From Mytilus edulis (taxonomy: Eukaryota > Mollusca > Bivalvia > Mytilida > Mytilidae), in assembly GCF_963676685.1 (NCBI RefSeq), contig NC_092346.1, positions 45,443,289-45,507,288 of the forward strand: a DNA stretch of 64,000 nt, in the 5' to 3' direction. A program made the position numbers and the translations under genes. Of this stretch, positions 1-52,927 are shown in pieces. The stretch's first letter is position 1; each line of letters begins with the position of its first letter. Below the pieces are notes generated by a model that worked only from the letters and a program-made list of their open reading frames with translations, made no database searches and was not told the DNA's origin.

Positions 1-30
1 ACAATCATTAATGAGTAACGTGCTATATAG

Positions 31-564
31 AGAGAAAATTCCTTAGCTAGCAGAAGTTCTAGGAGAAGCCACTCATCCAGAAAAGCACATAGTTCCTCCT
101 CTTCATCAGTCCTTGCAAAAGTAAGGGCCAAAGCTGAAGCTGCAAAGGTAAAAGTTCAATTTGCAGAGAAAGAAACTTTGTTATTGAAGGACAAGGCGTT
201 TCTAGAAGAGAAAAAGTCGATAGAATCAGCAAAAGTAGAACGCAAGAAGGCCGACATTGAAGTCGATTTAGACCTGCTTTCTAGACAGAAGGAAGCAGCA
301 GCAGTTGAAGTAGAGACTGAAGCCTTGCAAAATGAATGTGATGAAAATATGTCACAAGTGTTGCCTGATCAACCACCACTTGATTCGAAATCAAAAACTG
401 CAGCATATATTAATCATGTTCAGCAACAAATTGGTTCAATTCATATCGACAAAGAAAACACACATTCAATTCAAATCGACAAAAAAACACACATTCAACT
501 CATGTCGATCAAGTGGACTGGTCCTAGTGGTCTAAAACACAAGTTCAAAGTATCAAAGCTGTGA
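31..564 (+). pseudogene. BEL/Pao gag, N-terminal coiled-coil part
   Basis: The frame is open from the stop at 28-30 to 564. It encodes a serine-rich start followed by a long charged Ala/Glu/Lys stretch (RAKAEAAKVKVQFAEKE and onward) of strong coiled-coil character, typical of the start of BEL/Pao Gag in molluscs and other invertebrates. No good ATG lies at its head, so the true start is upstream of the window or lost. The frame ends in a stop and Gag continues in another frame from about 561. It is a fragment of a dead element. Confidence 0.7.
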
Positions 565-1037
565 ATACTAACAATCCGTCAAGAGCTCTAGAGCTAATCT
601 GGGAGAGACAGAATGAAAGGTATTGTAGCCCAGAGCTTATCGACAGTGCACTCAAGACAAAGCTAGCAGCTTTTCCTCGCATTACAAACAAGGATTATTT
701 TAAGTTGTATGATCTATCAGACATCTTATCAGAGATATCATCTGTCAAAGAAAATGACAATTACAGGGTTTAATTTTTCTATTTTGACTCGTCAATTGGT
801 GTAACGCCAATCGTAGCTAAGCTTCCATATCAGCTTCAGGAACGATAGACTACTATGGCCGTTAATTATAACGACAAAAACAAAACAATATATCCGCCAT
901 TTCATTTATTTGCTCAGTTTATTCAGAAACAAAGTAAGGTAAAGAACAATCCGAGTTTTTTATATGACAGTCAACAGGCAAACACTGGTTTTAAGGATAA
1001 ATTACCAACAACAAAAGGGAAACTTAATGACGTTCAA
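561..1037 (+). pseudogene. BEL/Pao gag, middle part, frameshifted
   Basis: The stretch 561-773 encodes ALELIWERQNERYCSPELID and a following 'FPRITNKDYFKLYDLSDIL' segment, the conserved block of BEL/Pao Gag (DUF1759-like). Homology continues through 780-845 (SSIGVTPIVAKLPYQLQE) and 855-1037 (PPFHLFAQFIQKQSKV) in shifted frames, each ended by a stop. Coding similarity stops at about 1037, where a different, non-coding repeat begins. Confidence 0.7.
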
Positions 1038-2135
1038 TAAAGGCAACAGTAGTATACCGCTGTTCAAAACTCATAAATCCATTGACAAAAAACAAAATCG
1101 GGGTAACAAACTAAAACCGAGGGAAACGCATTAAATATAAGAGGAGAACAACGACATAACACCGAAACGTAACACACACAGAAACGGACCAAGCATCAGA
1201 CAAAACACCACGAGAATAACAAATATAACATGAAAACCAAATACATGAATTTGGGATAGACAAGTACCGTGCCACGTCTTATCTCAATTTCATAAAATAA
1301 GAGAAAACACAAACGACTCAACGTTAAAATGCAACACACACAGAAACGAACAATAATATAACAATGGCCATCTTCCTGACTTGGTACAGGACACTTTTAA
1401 AGGGGAATAAAAGTGGTGGGTTGAACCTGGTTTTGTGGCATGCCAAACCTCGCACTTTAATGGCAAAGTTAAATATAACATTGAAATGACAACATAATAT
1501 TACAGGACTACAATACAAATTAATAGAACATATTAGACAAAGAAAAACATGATTAATAGATAACAAAAAGCATCAGGTTTAAAATTCAATACGCCAAAAA
1601 CGCGCCTTGTCCACACAAGACTTACAAGTGACGCCCAGATATAAAAGATCGAAAGTGAAAATAGTACAAAGTTGTACAACACTGAAGATCAAAAGTTGAA
1701 AAGGTTTCGCCAAATACGGCATTGTTTTTATGCCCGGGATAAGAACATTCTTATTATATAGAACAATTCATGCTATTGCAAACAGTAAATTTTATCAAAT
1801 GAATATGAAAGGGATATACATAAAGAAACTGAAGTATTAACTAATTACAGAAAACTAAACCCGAATACATAACGCCCAGATATAAAAGATCGAAAGTGAA
1901 AAAGGTACAAAGTTGTACAGCACTGAAGATAAAAAGTTGAAAAGGTTTTGCCAAATACGGCATTGTTTTTATGCCCGGGATAAGAACATCCTTATTATAT
2001 AGAACAATTCATGCTATTGCAAACAGTAAATTTTAACAAATGAATATGAAAGAGATATACATAAGGAAACTGAAGTATTAACTAATTACAGAAAACTAAA
2101 CCCGAATACATAATGCTATTAAAGTTTAACACAGA
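1038..2135. mobile_element. Nested dispersed repeat inserted in BEL/Pao gag
   Basis: About 1.1 kb without coding similarity splits Gag between its middle block and its zinc knuckle. The text from 'aaaggcaacagtagtata' (1039) through 'tcctgacttggtacaggaca' (1373) to 'gcgccttgtccacacaagac' (1603) matches, from memory, a very abundant non-coding repeat of mussel genomes; I know no accepted family name. Its 3' part is tandemly duplicated at 1631-2112. Exact ends and target-site duplication were not resolved. It must be younger than the BEL/Pao insertion. Confidence 0.6.
1631..2112. repeat. Two-copy 241-bp tandem duplication
   Basis: Copy 1 spans 1631-1871 and copy 2 spans 1872-2112. Both begin 'acgcccagatataaaagatc' and end 'aaactaaacccgaatacata'. 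They differ at only about ten positions, so the duplication is fairly recent. It lies at the 3' part of the nested repeat. Confidence 0.9.
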
Positions 2136-2183
2136 ATAGACACACCCGAATCAGTCCAGGCGTCAACGTAATTAAAAAAAATG

Positions 2184-2653
2184 TGACGTCAGACTTTGCT
2201 GAAACAAAACATGAGAGAAGCCAAAGTGTGGATCCTAGTGAGAAATGTTTGATTCATGTAACATCTAAATTAAAGTCAATACAAGAACGTAGGCAATTTT
2301 TAAAGTTGAACAAATTATGTTTCGGATGTTGCTTGTCGGTATCATATTTTAAACGCAACTGTCCTAACGCAATAAAATGTGGGGATTGCGGGAAAACAGA
2401 TCACCCTACAGCATTGCACATAAAAAAATCGAGAGCAACGATCTACAGAGCCATCAGATTAAGATTGGAGCGTTTTGAAGAGGAAAACAAAGTTCAAACT
2501 CCTATACAATCAGCATGCACACAGGTTTGCATGGATAAATTTGGTGGCAAATCATGCACAAAGATCATACCAGTAGAACTGTATCTTAGTGACAATCCGG
2601 ATAGAAGGCTAAAACTATATGCTTTAATGGACGATCAATCGAATAGGACTTAA
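2184..2653 (+). pseudogene. BEL/Pao zinc knuckle and start of protease
   Basis: The frame carries a cysteine-rich nucleic-acid-binding segment (CFGCCLSVSYFKRNC, then CGDCGKTDHPTALH) typical of the Gag zinc knuckle of BEL/Pao elements. A region ending 'LYALMDDQSNRT' follows; this is the aspartic protease active-site area, where the catalytic motif in this family is D[DT]xS/G-like. A stop follows at once (2651-2653) and the protease resumes in another frame near 2708. Confidence 0.75.
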
Positions 2654-2707
2654 GGAAAATCGGAACTCTTCGATTAGTTTTGATCAACGAGTGTCTCGGA
2701 TTTTATC

Positions 2708-3166
2708 TTGTCAACATGTTCCGGAAAATCTCAAGCATCTGGTCGAAAGCTTAGTAGACTAATCGTCGAGTCATTAGATAAACAAACTCAATTACATGTG
2801 CCTGACATTTTAGAGTGTAACCTCATTCCAGATTCAAAAGACGAAATACCTACTCAGGAAGTTGTTTTGTTTCATCATCATCTCAGTGATCTCGTGGATT
2901 TTATTGAACCTCTTGACGAAGAGTCAAAAATCTTGCTCTTAATTGGACACGATCTCATTTCTGCTCATCATGTGCTTTATCAAAGAATTGGATATGAGAA
3001 TGTGCCTTACGCACAGAAACTTCCTCTGGGATGGACAGTTATTGGTGAAACTTGTCTCGGAAAACTACACTATCCAGACGACCCTCGTGTTAAAAAGACA
3101 TACTTACTTTCTTCGGATAGAATATCAATATTTCCAGCGAGTACAAATAAAATTAAAATTAAGTAA
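2708..3166 (+). pseudogene. BEL/Pao peptidase A17 / pre-RT region
   Basis: This frame encodes the segment between protease and reverse transcriptase. It includes 'ILLLIGHDLISAHHV' (the ILIGxD-type signature of BEL/Pao A17 proteases) and 'YAQKLPLGWTVIGETCLG', a highly conserved BEL/Pao block just upstream of the RT. A stop ends it at 3166. It is part of the dead element. Confidence 0.8.
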
Positions 3167-4808
3167 GTGCGTACACTTGAAGTTAATGAAACTGCATACG
3201 AAAACATTGGAAAAGATGTGTTTATTCGCCGTGCTGATGATGATAAACCTGGACTGTCTGGTGATGACAGAGAATTGATTGAATCTATGGATACAAACTT
3301 TTGGAAGGACTCGAGTGGTAATTGGTCCCCCTACTACCGTTTCGACAAGATCGTCAACTTCTACCAAATAACTGGAATCTAGCATGGAAAAGAGCCAAAG
3401 GTCTAAATGCAAATCTTCGCAAAGATCTTCAGAAGCGTGAACATTTCTTCACTTTTATGAACAATGGTATTTGCCTATATTCGGGGTTTATCACCCCAAG
3501 CAACCTGGGAAACTTCGTGCTGATTTTGATTCCTCCGCACAATTTGATGGCGTGTCTCTCAACAATGTTGTGCTTAGAGGACCAGATTTGACGAATAATT
3601 TAATCGGTGTTTTGCTCCGCTTCCGAAGGGAGCAAGTGTCCATTATGGGCTATATAGAACAAATGTTTTACAGTTTCAAAGTTGATGAAAAACACAGAGA
3701 CTATCTACGATTTTTCAGGTACACCGACAATGATTTTGACAAGCCTCTAACAGTGTATCGCATGTGTGTAGACGTATTCGGCAATAGTCCTAGTCCTGCT
3801 ATTGCATCATACGGACTCAGAAAAACTGCCATGGAAGGGGAAAATGAGTTTGCCTCCGATATGCTTGATTTTGTCACTAGAGACTTCTACGTTGACGATG
3901 GGTTAACTTCAAAACCTTCTAGCGCCGAAGCAATTGATCTCATGAAGAGAACAAAGTCAGCTTTAAAGTCTATTGGTAACATTCGACTACACAAGATATC
4001 TTCAAATGTTGAGGAAGTCATGCATTCATTTGACAATGAAGATCTTACAAAAAGTCTTAAGGATCTCGACCTTAGTTACGATATTCTTCCAGTACAACAT
4101 AGCCTCGGTATGAAGTGGGACCTGGAAACTGATACTTGCACGTACTGCATCGATAGAGTTGTCAAACCGTATACACTTCGAGGATTATTGTCAACAATAA
4201 ACAGTATATTTGATCCTCTTGGATACTTAGCGCCAGTAACTATTAAAGGAAAAATACTGCTCGGGTCAGTTATGACAGGACATATCATGTGGGATGAACC
4301 ATTACCGGAAGAGGTTTACAACGCGTGGGAATCTTGTAGAACGTCACTCTTTGATTTGGAAAAAGTAAAATTCAAAAGGATGTTTGTACCTACTTCATTT
4401 AGTTCAGCGAAAACAAGGAAGATTCACATTTATTCCGACGCATTAGAGAAGGCAATAGCCGCAGTTGGTTACATACAACTAGATGACGATAAGAATTTTG
4501 GTTTTGTTATGAGAAAATCAAAGGTTGCACCCAATCACGGTCATACGATTCCACGCTTAGAACTATGTGGAGCTTTGCTAGCAACCGAAATAAGACAAAC
4601 AATATCCGACCAGTTAGATATACCTTTGTCTGATATTCAGTATTATACCGATAGTAAAGTTGTACTAGGGTACATCTTCAATTCATCACGACGATTTTAC
4701 AATTATGTTTCATACCGTGTTGCAAAATTCACACAGTGTCAAATTCTGAGCAATGGTCTTATGTGCATACAGATGGCAACCCAGCCGATCTGGCAACTCG
4801 ATCCATAA
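3167..4808 (+). pseudogene. BEL/Pao reverse transcriptase and RNase H
   Basis: The start of the RT (3167-3382) and its continuation are in different frames. The long open part, 3471-4808, has the fingers segment (PGKLRADFDSS), the palm block with the catalytic box FYVDDGLTS (about 3886-3912) and the connection domain. RNase H follows with the acidic residues expected in 'KIHIYSDAL', 'PRLELCGALLAT' and 'YYTDSKVVLGYI'. Another frameshift near 4755 precedes the stop. The catalytic residues are present, but the breaks upstream and downstream prevent a full polyprotein. Confidence 0.85.
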
Positions 4809-4862
4809 TTCCTTCGAAATTAGAAAATAGTATATGGCTATCTGGTCCGCTGATAAAAAATT

Positions 4863-5432
4863 ATGCCGATCAAACTTGAAAGCTTTTCTCTCATTAATCC
4901 TGACACCGATAACGAAATACGTCCTGACATTACAAGCAGAAAAACAACGAGTCTCGAGAAACTCTCCTTAGGATCACAACGATTCGAAAGATTTGGAAAC
5001 TGGAAGTCACTTGTTAGATCAATTGCGCTGATGAAGGACTTTCTTGTAAATAGAATCTTAAAAGAAACTAAGTGTCGATTCAGGGATGCAGAGATATTCG
5101 TTGTTGGAGTTGTGCAAAATTATATCTTTTCAGACGAAATCGATTGTATTAAATATGGCGGGCCACTCCGTGGAAATAGTGCACTGTTGCAGTTAAGTCC
5201 ATTTATCGACAATGAAAGCATTCTGCGTGTTGGTGGGCGTATCAAAATGGCGAATGTACAACCCGATGAAAGGAATCCGATTATAATACCAAGTAGAAAT
5301 TGGATAGCAACTTTGACCATTCGTTTCTTTCATCAAAAGATACAGCACCAATGTAGACAATTTACATCGGGAGCAATACGAACAGGAGGATACTGGATAC
5401 TAGGTGAAAAGCGTCTCCTCGTCTTTTATTAA
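4863..5432 (+). pseudogene. BEL/Pao RNase H-integrase linker, truncated
   Basis: The frame encodes the linker that precedes the integrase in BEL/Pao, ending with 'LRVGGRIKMANV', a 'HQ' zinc-binding region and 'TGGYWILGEKRLL'. In intact elements this is followed by a CxxC pair and the first catalytic Asp of the integrase. Here the sequence jumps directly to the later 'INAFKRFIAIRGEVK' block at about 5430, in another frame. That points to an internal deletion of roughly 80-100 codons (size inferred from usual family spacing). Confidence 0.75.
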
Positions 5433-6155
5433 TGCCTTCAAACGTTTCATAGCTATTCGAGGAGAAGTAAAACTTATTAGGTCTGACAGAGGTCTAAATT
5501 CGTCGGACCAATAAAGGAACATTTCTATGATAATGGCATAGAGTGGCATTTTAATTCACCTCATTCATCTCATATGGGAGGTATATGGGAAAGAATGATA
5601 AGAACAACGCGATCAATCTTGGACACCATGTTATCAGAACTTCCCGGAAAAGAACTATCGCATGGAGTGTTAGTAACATTGTTAGCGGAAGTGTCGGCAA
5701 TAATTAACTCTAGGCCTTTAACATGCGTACCTACGGACGCAGATGAGTCATTACCTCTCACACCTAATCTTATCATCACTCAAAAGCCTAGTGTATTGAT
5801 TCCAAAGGATGTGTCATTCGATTGTAAAGACATGTATTATGCAAAGTGGAAGCGTGTGCAATATCTTTCGGACGTTTTTTGGAAACGTTGGTGAGTGGAA
5901 TACTTGCAAACTTTAAAGGTCGACAGAAATGGACTCAAGAAAGAGAAAACATTCAAGAACGAGATGTCGTGTTGCTCAAGGACAATCAAGTTAATCGTTT
6001 AAGTTGGCCAATGGGAATAGTCACTAAAACATTCCCTAGTGCTGACAATTTAGTACGTAAGGTAGAAATTCGTATAGTGCGTACTGTGGACAAAGATTTG
6101 TAAAACCAGCTTTCTTCGTTAGACCAGTGACAGAACTTGTGATATTGTCTAAAAA
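5433..6155 (+). pseudogene. BEL/Pao integrase C-terminal core and tail
   Basis: The remaining integrase core shows 'IRSDRG' (second catalytic Asp, about 5478-5495) and 'SSHMGGIWERMIRTTRSIL' (catalytic Glu, about 5566-5622). A DUF5641-like tail follows (YLSDVFWKRW near 5860-5890, then KWTQERENIQERDVVLLKD). The closing part up to about 6155 (FVKPAFFVRPVTELVIL) is in yet another frame. At least three frameshifts and a TAA at 5511-5513 show it is dead. Confidence 0.8.
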
Positions 6156-6186
6156 GTTGTGAATAGTGTAGTGGCATTAATAACAT

Positions 6187-6199
6187 GACAGACGGGGAG
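6187..6199 (+). promoter_or_regulatory. Possible polypurine tract of the BEL/Pao element
   Basis: The run 'gacagacggggag' lies 30 bp after the end of pol coding similarity, where the polypurine tract that primes plus-strand synthesis is expected directly before the 3' LTR. This is positional inference only; with no second LTR copy in view it cannot be confirmed here. Confidence 0.3.
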
Positions 6200-7680
6200 T
6201 ATACTGTATTGTCCGTATATTTTTTCATGATGTTTCCGAAAGTTGACTTTCATTTACTATCTTCTTCGTTACTTTCCCCTCTTTTGTATTTCCTCTTATT
6301 TACATGCTCACGTTGATGATTCAGCATCATTTATTGACATATCTTCCAGATTCCGGCATAGTGTAAGTTTATAGCATATTGACAATTTGAAGAACTGTTT
6401 ATTGTAAACAAATATAATATATATTGTGTTTTGATGACGTATAAAACGTTGGGTAAATGACAATGATGACAAAATATGCCACGTCACCAGGTTATTTGTT
6501 TTATTTTTTCACAACCGTTTGTTATTACTTGCAAACACACAGAGACAACATGTACACTATAAAAATGTTCTATAAACATTCAAATACCCTTTTTGGTAAT
6601 TTTTGTATGATTCATAGCACCTCCCTCATTTTGATATTTTAAAGTATGGAAAGCAATTCGTGTCATAATTTGCATACATAATTTTTGATAGAGTTTTCAA
6701 CACATTTAAAGCTGTACACACCATTTTTGACTCACAGTTTAATATGTTACCAAACTTGATATATTGTTTTAATGCCTTTATTTTTTTATGTGAATGTATG
6801 GAACACAATTAGTGTCATAAGCCAACTTTGTATTTTTGTATGTTTTGGCAAATCTTTTTGATTGATAGGTTTTATATTGTGTTTTTATTTGTTCTTTCAG
6901 CTTTTTACCGTTCACTTTGGAGGTTATACTTACCTGTCATCATTTGTAATCATTCATTGAACACCAGCATACCTTTGTTATTCATGCTACATTGTATTAA
7001 CAGAGTGGAATATATGACAATAAATAAAACGGTTATCTTTAATGAAGTCTATTATTTAATGCCCAGAAAAGAATAGATGGGAGTCATTACAACAACCGCA
7101 TCACATATCATATGTTGGTAATAATACATGAATCCATTACCTTTTACTTGTTTGTCATAGGCTACCGATAACAGTAAATTACGCTCACTCAGTCTAATGA
7201 GTCTGTCAGAGGGCTTCCAGTGGGGATTTAAATAGAATAAAAGAGTAAATTACATGTAGGTGCACGAGAAGAAAAAAACAAAAGTTTAAGTATTCTACAT
7301 TTAGGTCACCAGTCCACACAAGGTTTAGTCCTCTGCTAGTTATTCGTATCATTTGATTTAAGCGTTTAAAACCTTTGGTGATCCCACGGTTTAAATGTCT
7401 ATAACACGTACGACATAACAAGTGGTCGTTACAGACGAACGTTCGCCTAATCTGTCCCAGTCAATTGATTAACTTAGCGCGCCAAGAAATGGTCTTGTCC
7501 ACGCTGTTATGAAAATAATACTATCATATTATGCCCAGCAATGTCAAGTTGAATGAACACATGGTTTTTCTTAGAAGATCTGACATCAACACCAACATAT
7601 TCGACAAACACAAAAATAAGACAACCGCTGACGAAGTTCCTATTTCCAGACAAGCACATATGTTGGTGTGATTAATTTAT

Positions 7681-7840
7681 TTATTAATATCTTAATGATA
7701 GACCCCACAAACACCTGCTGTTTAAAAGATGCTAGCAACTACTGGGTCAATTTCGCTGATAGTGGACCATTAGTTCCCGAGGGTATCATGCACCAGCTCA
7801 GTAGTCGCTTTTTAGGTCAAATATCCGTTGATAATTTTTA
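7681..7840 (-). repeat. Fragment of a dispersed mussel repeat, inverted
   Basis: The complement of about 7720-7815 reads 'tactgagctggtgcatgat' followed by 'accctcgggaac'. I recall this as the tail of the same abundant repeat family as the one nested in the BEL/Pao gag at 1038-2135, but in opposite orientation. Recognition is from memory; the boundaries are approximate. Confidence 0.45.
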
Positions 7841-8118
7841 GAAATTATCAAAACTTAGGATTCAAATCCTCAAGGCAAAGATGACCCCAGATGAATTTAG
7901 ATACTATGTGTATGTCCTTTTTGTCATTCAGCTCTTTAACTGGTTCTGTTCTTAATGCAAATCTTTGGTTTTCAATTATTCGGCTTTGAGCATTCATGGT
8001 AAAGGTAAAAGCGCTTCGGACGCATGAAATTTATAAAGTTGAGCAAGTTGATATACCTTTAGTTACCTACACAATAAAAAAGGTGGAATATTCGTGGCAA
8101 CATTTATAAGTATAAGTA

Positions 8119-8584
8119 TTAACAGAGACATATATTATAGGGAAAACGGTAGTATTACATTTTCCCAGCATTAGGTTGGCCTTTTGTGTACCCAAGACAG
8201 GTGAAGGAAGTCAACTTAGGAGCGCTGTGATTGGATGTAAGGGTACAATATATTTTTTTATTTATCGATGAATAACTGCAGTGTGTAAATTTACAATATA
8301 AATTTTAAAACCTATTGAAATATTTTCTAGAGAATTATTCGAAAATGCTTCCAAAATTTGCAAAATGACGCTGGGCATGGATAACATAAACAAGCTCCGT
8401 TGGAAATTGGTCATGATACTATTTGGCTTCAATTTTTAGAATACAGTAATAGAGTACTAACACCACACAGAACTGTTTTATCCAGGTTTTTATTATAAAA
8501 ACTGGTAAATTTAGAAAATGTTAGTATTGTCGCCTATGGCAGAATAAATAGTACCGTTTCCCCTATATATGTCTCTGGTATTAA
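8119..8584. mobile_element. TTAA-flanked MITE-like element (466 bp)
   Basis: The ends are inverted repeats. The left begins TTAA then 'cagagacatatattatag' and continues 'ggaaaacggtagtatt'. The right end, read on the complement, begins TTAA, 'tac', 'cagagacatatatagggg', then 'aaacggtactatt'. TTAA at both ends suggests a non-autonomous piggyBac-type element. No transposase is encoded. Confidence 0.65.
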
Positions 8585-9843
8585 TAAAATAGGAAAATGC
8601 TAATTTTGTGTCGTTCTTTTGTGCTGTAAGATATGATATATCAATAGGAATAAAGTTGTTTGTACATCAGTGTATTTGATACACTAGTTTACACAAAAAA
8701 AGACATGCCAGTGATTTAAAATTGATTAGAATCTTGTGATCATTACACCGGTTTATGTATATATAAAGACTTCCGTGTTAAATTTTCCTTTCACTAAGAC
8801 ATCCCTGTTGAATTTTACTTTCATTGCTAACCATTTATGTAAATTACGCATTTTCCCGCAGTCAGAATATGCATAAAAGTGCAACTATGTATAAAAATTA
8901 AATGTAGCTTGCTTCATATTATCCATTTCAAATAGCTCTAAATGCTAATTTCTCCTTTTTTAAATCAAGAGAATATTCAAAGGGATATAAGTTTCGTTCA
9001 ATTGATATACTTTTATTTTTTACAGTTTAATAAATGTAAATCCTAACATAAAATAATAATCTTTTGGCTTGTCTTGACAGTTCTTTCGCTTGATTACATA
9101 TGTTCCTATTGGATTTAAAACATTCAACGTGAAATGTTTAGATATCGATGGTCGACTCTTAAGTTAATGCGGCTTTCTATGACTAATTATTTCGTTAATT
9201 TTATCCGACGTTGGCTGTGAAATAGCTTCGGACAAGGCTGAATAAATATAGAAATTTTAACTCAAATTACTTAAGAATTCATAATTTGATTTAAATCCCG
9301 TCATTTTAATCTCGCATGTTTAAATATAACAAAATTATCGTCCCTTGCGGGGTAGAATTGCCAATCTATTTTATTGACGAAAATGCTATCGATCTACAAA
9401 AGAAATATGAACATTTAAATGACACATTTATAGCCATTTTTTGTTGTTTAAAAGATTAATAAGGATTTGTGTGCTGCATTGTTTACAGTTAAATGCTTTA
9501 TCCCCTTCTTGGCACTGGGGTCATACCTGGTCAACATTAGTTGCTAGGGTGCAAAAAGACGCAATATCCACTCTCAGGTAATGAACATTTTACCTGTCTG
9601 TGTGTCGATTAAACAATAGATGTGTATTCGGGATGGATAAGATTTCATTTAAACCAACTTTGAAGTGATAACACATCCTGGAGTTACTTTTTATTTCATT
9701 ATTTAAATTTATTATAAATGTTATGATTTGGAATAGTAGCAACACGTGAAATGCTACTTGATATATTTGGATAGATTAAAAGCATGTGCAATATATTTAA
9801 ATCTACTTGTGGGATTTATTAGTAAAGACAAATCAGGAATATA

Positions 9844-50919
<41,076 letters not shown>

Positions 50920-50951
50920 AATATTTGTATCTGTAAGTAGCTCTGTAGTTG

Positions 50952-51040
50952 AAATCCTTCCATTTCTAGATACATAGACAAAATCCTTCCACTTATAGAT
51001 ACATAGACAAAATCCTTCCACTTATAGAAACATAGACATC
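50952..51040 (+). repeat. Three-copy ~29-bp tandem repeat after exon 33
   Basis: The unit is 'aaatccttccacttatagat' plus 'acatagac', three copies with small changes. It lies in the 3' UTR of form A or in intron 33. Confidence 0.85.
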
Positions 51041-51232
51041 CGTTCACTTAGTTATCCGTTCACTTAGTTTAGAACTAGATATAGTCATCCCTTCACTTGG
51101 TTTAGAACTGACAGATTTGTAAAATGACATGAGATAGTGTCTCTATTGACATTACGGTACATCAAATGAACTATGAACTTCATTATGTCAATGTCACTGT
51201 CAAAATAATCACTGGGGTTCTTTTTAGCTTGC

Positions 51233-51362
51233 TGTTTGTGCGAGCCAAGGCTCTGTGTTGAAGACCATACTTTGACCTATAAAGGTTTATTTTTACAAAT
51301 TGTGACTTGGATGGAGAGTTGTCTCATTGGCACTCATACCACATCTTCTTATATCTATATAG
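51233..51362 (-). repeat. SINE-like repeat, family A, inverted
   Basis: It contains 'agccaaggctctgtgttgaa', 'gagttgtctcattggcactc' and 'ataccacatcttcttatatc', the complement of family A; close to the copies at 14868 and 55735. Confidence 0.8.
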
Positions 51363-52261
51363 TATCTATGCATCAGCATGTGGTCATTATTACATTTGAA
51401 CATGAAATTTGGTGTTGAAGTTGCATTAGATCTGTCCTACACAAGGAAACCAATTTACAAAGGAAAGTTGTGAATTGATTCCACCAAATATTAAGAGATC
51501 CCAAGATACAAAGAAGATTTGATTAGCATTTAATCGCTTAGAATCTGAAGGTTGGTTTATTTTAAGAACACTTTATTTTGCATCAATTTCACAGCATATA
51601 TGTGTTTATCACAGATTGCACTTATGTTTCACAGTTGATAACTAAAGTTGAGATAAAAAGACATTTTCTGAAGAAAAAATTCAGAATTTTTTCCATTGCA
51701 TGTATTCTAAACCTTTAACCTGTTAATTTCAATGGTATTTTTGATACATGAATATAGTAACCAGTATAATATGCATGATAAATGTTAAGTGAGAAACATT
51801 GATAAGTGACCAAGTTACTAAGGGGAGATAATGAAGGCTTTAATTTGGCTAATTTTTAAAGGGAGATAATTCATAATTGATGTTTCTCACTCATAATGGA
51901 TGTATAAATAAAAAAAAAATATATATAACAAGCATGAAATATTATTTATACATATGACTAACTACATGTTTACATTTCCCTCTATAAAGCTTTATTGTAA
52001 CTGTCAATGATTGAAAATGGTAATCTGTATATGCATTCATTCATAATTATATTTCAGGGTACAGATCTTTTTTAGGTGAAATTTAATCAAAGAATTGTTG
52101 CTATGTTTTTATGCCTTTAAGTGGGGCATTATGTTTTACAGTCTGTGCATCTGTTTGTTTATCCCTTTGTTCATTCTTCCATGTATCTGTCTGTCCACTT
52201 CAGGTTAAAGTTTTTGGTCGTGGTAGAATTTTGATGAAGTTGTAGTGGATTCAGCTTGAAA

Positions 52262-52461
52262 CTTAATACACATGTTTCCTATGATATGTAGGATCTTAAT
52301 ACACATGTTCCCTATGATATGTAGGATCTTAATACACATGTTCCCTATGATATGTATGATCTTAATACACATGTTCCCTATGATATGTATGATCTTAATA
52401 CACATGTTCCCTATGATATGTAGGATCTTAATACACATGTTCCCTATGATATGTAGGATCT
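52262..52461. repeat. 33-bp tandem array, 6 copies
   Basis: The unit is 'cttaatacacatgttcccta' plus 'tgatatgtaggat' and starts at 52262, 52295, 52328, 52361, 52394 and 52427. It lies inside a dispersed repeat ('tcagcttgaaacttaatac' before, 'ctttctaattttaatacc' after). Because the unit is a multiple of three, both strands stay open by chance. Confidence 0.95.
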
Positions 52462-52927
52462 TTCTAATTTTAATACCAAGTTAGAGTTTTTACCCCAATT
52501 TAAAGGGCCACTGAACATAGAAAATGAAAGGGGGGTTTGTTTTATCAGTGTACTGTGGACACATTCTTTTAAATTATATGTACACGAAAAATTTAGGAAT
52601 ATAGGAGAACTATGATATCTATTACCCCTCTCCCGTTTACAGTTTGAATATTCTTTGGGCTAATACCGGTAAGTAATTCGTAGATGCTTTACTCGAGTTA
52701 GCAGATAATAACTGCAAAAAAAATATTCATTGATGAATTGTAAATTTTTTATATATTTTTTTATGATACCTCAAATCACAAATTTAATAATCAAGGAGCC
52801 ATATCAATTTGTTAAGTATCCACAAAAAATGGCACTTTCTTTGTTTTGTGATAATACACTCTGAATACAGTCAATACACTTTGTAGTCTTGAATGATTTA
52901 GAGAATGAACTATTATATAAACACTTG

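Larger units (their letters stand above)
31..6155 (+). mobile_element. Degenerate BEL/Pao LTR retrotransposon
   Basis: This is the internal region of a BEL/Pao element in the usual order: coiled-coil Gag, zinc knuckle, A17-type aspartic protease, reverse transcriptase with a YVDD box, RNase H, and integrase followed by a DUF5641-like tail. It is non-functional. Reading frames change at about 560, 770, 2650, 3170, 3390, 4760 and 5850, with in-frame stops. Gag is interrupted by a nested repeat at about 1040-2135, and part of the integrase is missing near 5415-5430. No 5' LTR is visible because the window starts inside gag. The 3' LTR probably begins just after 6199, but I could not define its end. 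The family call is strong; the boundaries are not. Confidence 0.9.
6200..9843. other. Intergenic region, probable 3' LTR then repeats
   Basis: No gene was recognised. The first few hundred bases probably hold the 3' LTR of the BEL/Pao element. The rest is AT-rich, with repeat remnants (7681-7840, 8119-8584) and the 5' flank of the WD-repeat gene. Short open frames at 6457-7076 have no recognisable motifs. Confidence 0.5.

Noticed and set aside
9539..9560. Possible RFX X-box 'gttgctagggtgcaaa' about 300 bp upstream of the WD gene start
   Set aside because: The second half-site departs from RGYAAC at more than one base; too degenerate to claim as a site.
52205..52484. Repeated-peptide genes on both strands
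   Set aside because: They are explained by a 33-bp tandem repeat whose length is a multiple of three, inside a dispersed non-coding repeat.
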